This document shows, in pieces, positions 4,644 to 6,657 of a DNA stretch of 6,657 bases. A program made the translations under genes and the position numbers. The first letter of the stretch is position 1. Each line of letters starts with the position of its first letter. The notes under the pieces are model-generated. The model did not search any database. It was not told the DNA's origin and was given only the letters and a program-made list of their open reading frames with translations. The DNA comes from Proteobacteria bacterium UBA6921 (GTDB lineage: Bacteria > Pseudomonadota > Gammaproteobacteria > SG8-11), in NCBI GenBank assembly GCA_002450895.1, contig DKAR01000023.1, forward strand, positions 13,481 through 20,137. The letters are read 5' to 3'.

Positions 4644-6657
4644 GACGCGTATGGCGGAAGTTGTCTAGTCTGGCGGCCTTGGATCGAACTCAATCCAGTT
4701 CGCGAGTGGAGTTCGTGCCGAGCAATGTCGTTGTCGCGCTCATATTCTTCGCAAGTTTGATGCATAGTTTTTGGGCGGTTGCGCAAGGATGGTGGAATCC
4801 GATCCTCGAGCTTCACGATTTTCGGCAGACACAAACCGCGATTTCTGCTTTTTTTATGCTTCAAGGTGGGCCATGGCTCGCATACGAAACACCAGTTCTG
4901 GGTGCCCCTTGGTCTATTCCGTTTGAATTTCCGCTCTATCAATGGCTGGTCGTAATTACCGCGAACACGTTTGGTGCGCCCCTGGACCAAACGGGTCGAA
5001 TGGTTAGCGTCATATTTTTCTACTTGTCCTTGGTTCCCGCGTACATGTTTTTAGCTTCACTAGGTATTCCCCGGGCGGGCCGTTTGGTCTTCTTGACGCT
5101 CTTCCTCACGAGCCCGCTTTATCTATTTTGGTCTCGCTCGTTCATGATTGAGTCGACTGCGCTCTTTCTTGGTCTGTCGTATCTGTACTGCGTTGCGGCT
5201 TTTCTCAAGAATCGCAAGTTAAGACTTCTTGTTGCAGCCTGCGTCTTTGGAGCGCTCGGCGCTTTAGTAAAGGTGACGACTTTTTTTGGATTTGGATTTG
5301 CGGCGCTGCTGGTGACGAGTCGCGACTTGTGGCTCACGTCGGATCGCAATGTGATCCTCAGTAAAATCAGACATTATGTGTTGCTTGCAATTTCTGCCGC
5401 TGCAATTCCATTTGCTTTGCTCGTACTCTGGACGAATTTTGCCGACACATTAAAAAGGCTGAATCCACTCGCGAGAGATTTCATAACTTCTGATCGCTTA
5501 TCGGGTTGGAACTTCGGATCAATTGAACAAAGATTCTCTGCCGACTTTTGGTTTCAGAGTCTGTATCAAAGAATGTTGCCAGATCTCTTGGGTAATCAAA
5601 TTGTTTTTGCCGCCTTGTTAGTTCTAGTCATATTTTCAGCGTTTGGAAAAGTGAAAAATCGCGGCTATATCTTTGCTGCAATAGCAACTTTTCTGTCTGT
5701 GATGCTGGTATTTACAAATTTGCATATCGTCCATAACTACTATCAGTATGCGAACGGACTCTTTCTTATTGGTGCTGTTGGCTTTGCAATTCAAGGGCAA
5801 TTGCAATCTGGGTGGCTACGATCCGGGGTAGCGCTCGCTGTGTTCTTTTATTCCGCTTATTCCGGACTTCAAACATACAGCGCGAGGTTCTTGCCCGGGC
5901 AACAAGCGGACATAACAGGAATTCCGCTAGTTGCCGCTAGCAAAGCAATAAGAGCTGTGACACAACAGTCAGATGCGCTTCTCATCTATGGAAACGACTG
6001 GAATTCTGCCTTGCCATATTACAGTCAACGGCGTGCAATCATGAATTTTCACGGGTTTAGCGATATGGGCGACAAATACCTCGGTGAAGCCCTTTCAAAA
6101 CTGGGGGACACGACGCTCGGCGCAATGGTTGTGTGCAACACGGCCAGATTGCAGGCGAAGGAAGTTCGGCTGCGTCTGAAAATGCACGGTTTCAGTCAGG
6201 AATTCATTTACCAAAATGACCAGTGCGACGTGTACCTGCCAGAAAGTAGTCCTCTACAACGGTCGCATTCAATACCTTCAAGTGCGTGGGAGCTCGAGGG
6301 TGGATGGTCAATTGGCGGGGCTTTCGGGTCAATTCCGAATGCGCCCGGGGCGACCTATGTATTTGGGTCTTGGTCCGGCAGCGACTCAAATACCGGGCTG
6401 TTAAGATCAACCGACCTCATGGCAAAGGATGTGTCGGTCATTTCGATTCCAGTTGTTTGTGGTCCATCGGTGTCGGGGCTTGAGTTAGTCGTCGAGGACA
6501 GCGATACCGGCGAAAAAATACTAGGCTATCCAATGTCGTCATGCCGTGCGTCTTGGTCTGACTGGGTTCTTACGGGCCACGAGCTCGGGTTTCATAGCCG
6601 ATTTCGCATTGTGGCTCGTGACCAAGGGGCGCAATGGGGGCAGTGGATGGCAATTGG
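4625..6657 (+). CDS. GT-C membrane glycosyltransferase (GT39/ArnT-like) with soluble C-terminal region; 3' end outside window
   Basis: Frame 2 is open from ATG 4625 to the right edge, 677 full codons with no stop. After a short basic N-terminus, the first membrane segment (about residues 35-52) leads to a first outer loop with ELHDFRQTQTA (62-72). The D65 region is where GT-C enzymes keep their catalytic acidic residue, and 'HDFRQTQTA' followed by YETPVLGAPWSIPFEFPLYQW (85-105, given here by its ends Y85 and W105) is a signature I associate with GT39-like proteins. About ten more hydrophobic segments follow up to about residue 425, with FMIES (173-177) and VHNYYQYAN (369-377) as further family-like patches. 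Residues about 425-540 are a soluble domain (LLIYGNDWNSALPYYSQRRA, 453-472), and from about W555 a beta-rich region begins that ends at the edge with RDQGAQWGQWMAIG (665-677 region). The enzyme probably transfers a sugar from a polyprenyl-phosphate donor on the periplasmic side. Acceptor and sugar are unknown. Confidence 0.85.
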   Translation, partial: MAAIAIGRVWRKLSSLAALDRTQSSSRVEFVPSNVVVALIFFASLMHSFWAVAQGWWNPILELHDFRQTQTAISAFFMLQGGPWLAYETPVLGAPWSIPFEFPLYQWLVVITANTFGAPLDQTGRMVSVIFFYLSLVPAYMFLASLGIPRAGRLVFLTLFLTSPLYLFWSRSFMIESTALFLGLSYLYCVAAFLKNRKLRLLVAACVFGALGALVKVTTFFGFGFAALLVTSRDLWLTSDRNVILSKIRHYVLLAISAAAIPFALLVLWTNFADTLKRLNPLARDFITSDRLSGWNFGSIEQRFSADFWFQSLYQRMLPDLLGNQIVFAALLVLVIFSAFGKVKNRGYIFAAIATFLSVMLVFTNLHIVHNYYQYANGLFLIGAVGFAIQGQLQSGWLRSGVALAVFFYSAYSGLQTYSARFLPGQQADITGIPLVAASKAIRAVTQQSDALLIYGNDWNSALPYYSQRRAIMNFHGFSDMGDKYLGEALSKLGDTTLGAMVVCNTARLQAKEVRLRLKMHGFSQEFIYQNDQCDVYLPESSPLQRSHSIPSSAWELEGGWSIGGAFGSIPNAPGATYVFGSWSGSDSNTGLLRSTDLMAKDVSVISIPVVCGPSVSGLELVVEDSDTGEKILGYPMSSCRASWSDWVLTGHELGFHSRFRIVARDQGAQWGQWMAI

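Noticed and set aside
4604..4990. Minus-strand ORF of 128 codons
   Set aside because: It is antisense to the start of the GT-C gene, is rich in Arg, Pro and Lys with no domain pattern, and matches the expected reverse shadow of a membrane-protein coding frame.
6204..6483. Short ORFs on both strands near the right edge
   Set aside because: They sit within the continuous frame from 4625, whose translation stays coherent through this stretch, so they are not separate genes.
1..6657. A novel defence, toxin, mobile or CRISPR system
   Set aside because: Every stretch longer than 50 bases is covered by glycan-biosynthesis genes with clear family motifs. I saw no repeat-spacer array, transposase, terminal inverted repeats, tRNA or toxin-antitoxin pair.

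Overview
The window is a contiguous, plus-strand stretch of a cell-surface polysaccharide (O-antigen or exopolysaccharide) biosynthesis locus. It holds six genes, all in the same direction and packed tightly, and the first and last are cut by the window edges. In order they are: the C-terminal end of a SAM-dependent methyltransferase, a second complete SAM-dependent methyltransferase, a GT4-type glycosyltransferase, a Wzy-like polysaccharide polymerase, a second GT4-type glycosyltransferase, and a large membrane glycosyltransferase of the GT-C fold (GT39/ArnT-like) that is still open at the right edge. The last gene is found by reading frame 2 from position 4625 to the end without a stop.

A Wzy-type polymerase beside cytoplasmic GT4 enzymes suggests a bacterium, most likely Gram-negative, that builds a heteropolysaccharide by the Wzx/Wzy route. 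Base composition looks roughly balanced, and GTG starts occur beside ATG. Nothing in the window fixes the phylum: there is no rRNA, tRNA or marker gene. No flippase (wzx), chain-length regulator (wzz), nucleotide-sugar synthesis gene, mobile element, CRISPR array, tRNA or convincing terminator is present.

Layout: 1-318 methyltransferase tail; 349-1062 methyltransferase; 1063-1112 a 50-base gap with a small possible RNA hairpin; 1113-2324 GT4; 2321-3544 polymerase, with a 4-base GTGA overlap on the preceding gene; 3561-4643 GT4 behind a good Shine-Dalgarno; 4625-6657 membrane glycosyltransferase, overlapping the preceding gene by 19 bases. The overlaps and short gaps argue for one polycistronic unit, at least from 1113 onward.

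How the genes would work together (inference): the two GT4 enzymes add sugars to a lipid-linked repeat unit on the cytoplasmic face, and the methyltransferases modify a sugar or a terminal residue. After export by a flippase outside the window, the Wzy-like protein polymerises the units in the periplasm. The GT-C enzyme may add a side branch there from a polyprenyl-phosphate sugar. I see no clearly new system. The points most worth a second look are the extra-cytoplasmic C-terminal region of the GT-C enzyme, which ends in a beta-rich, possibly carbohydrate-binding domain, and a G7 tract inside the polymerase gene.
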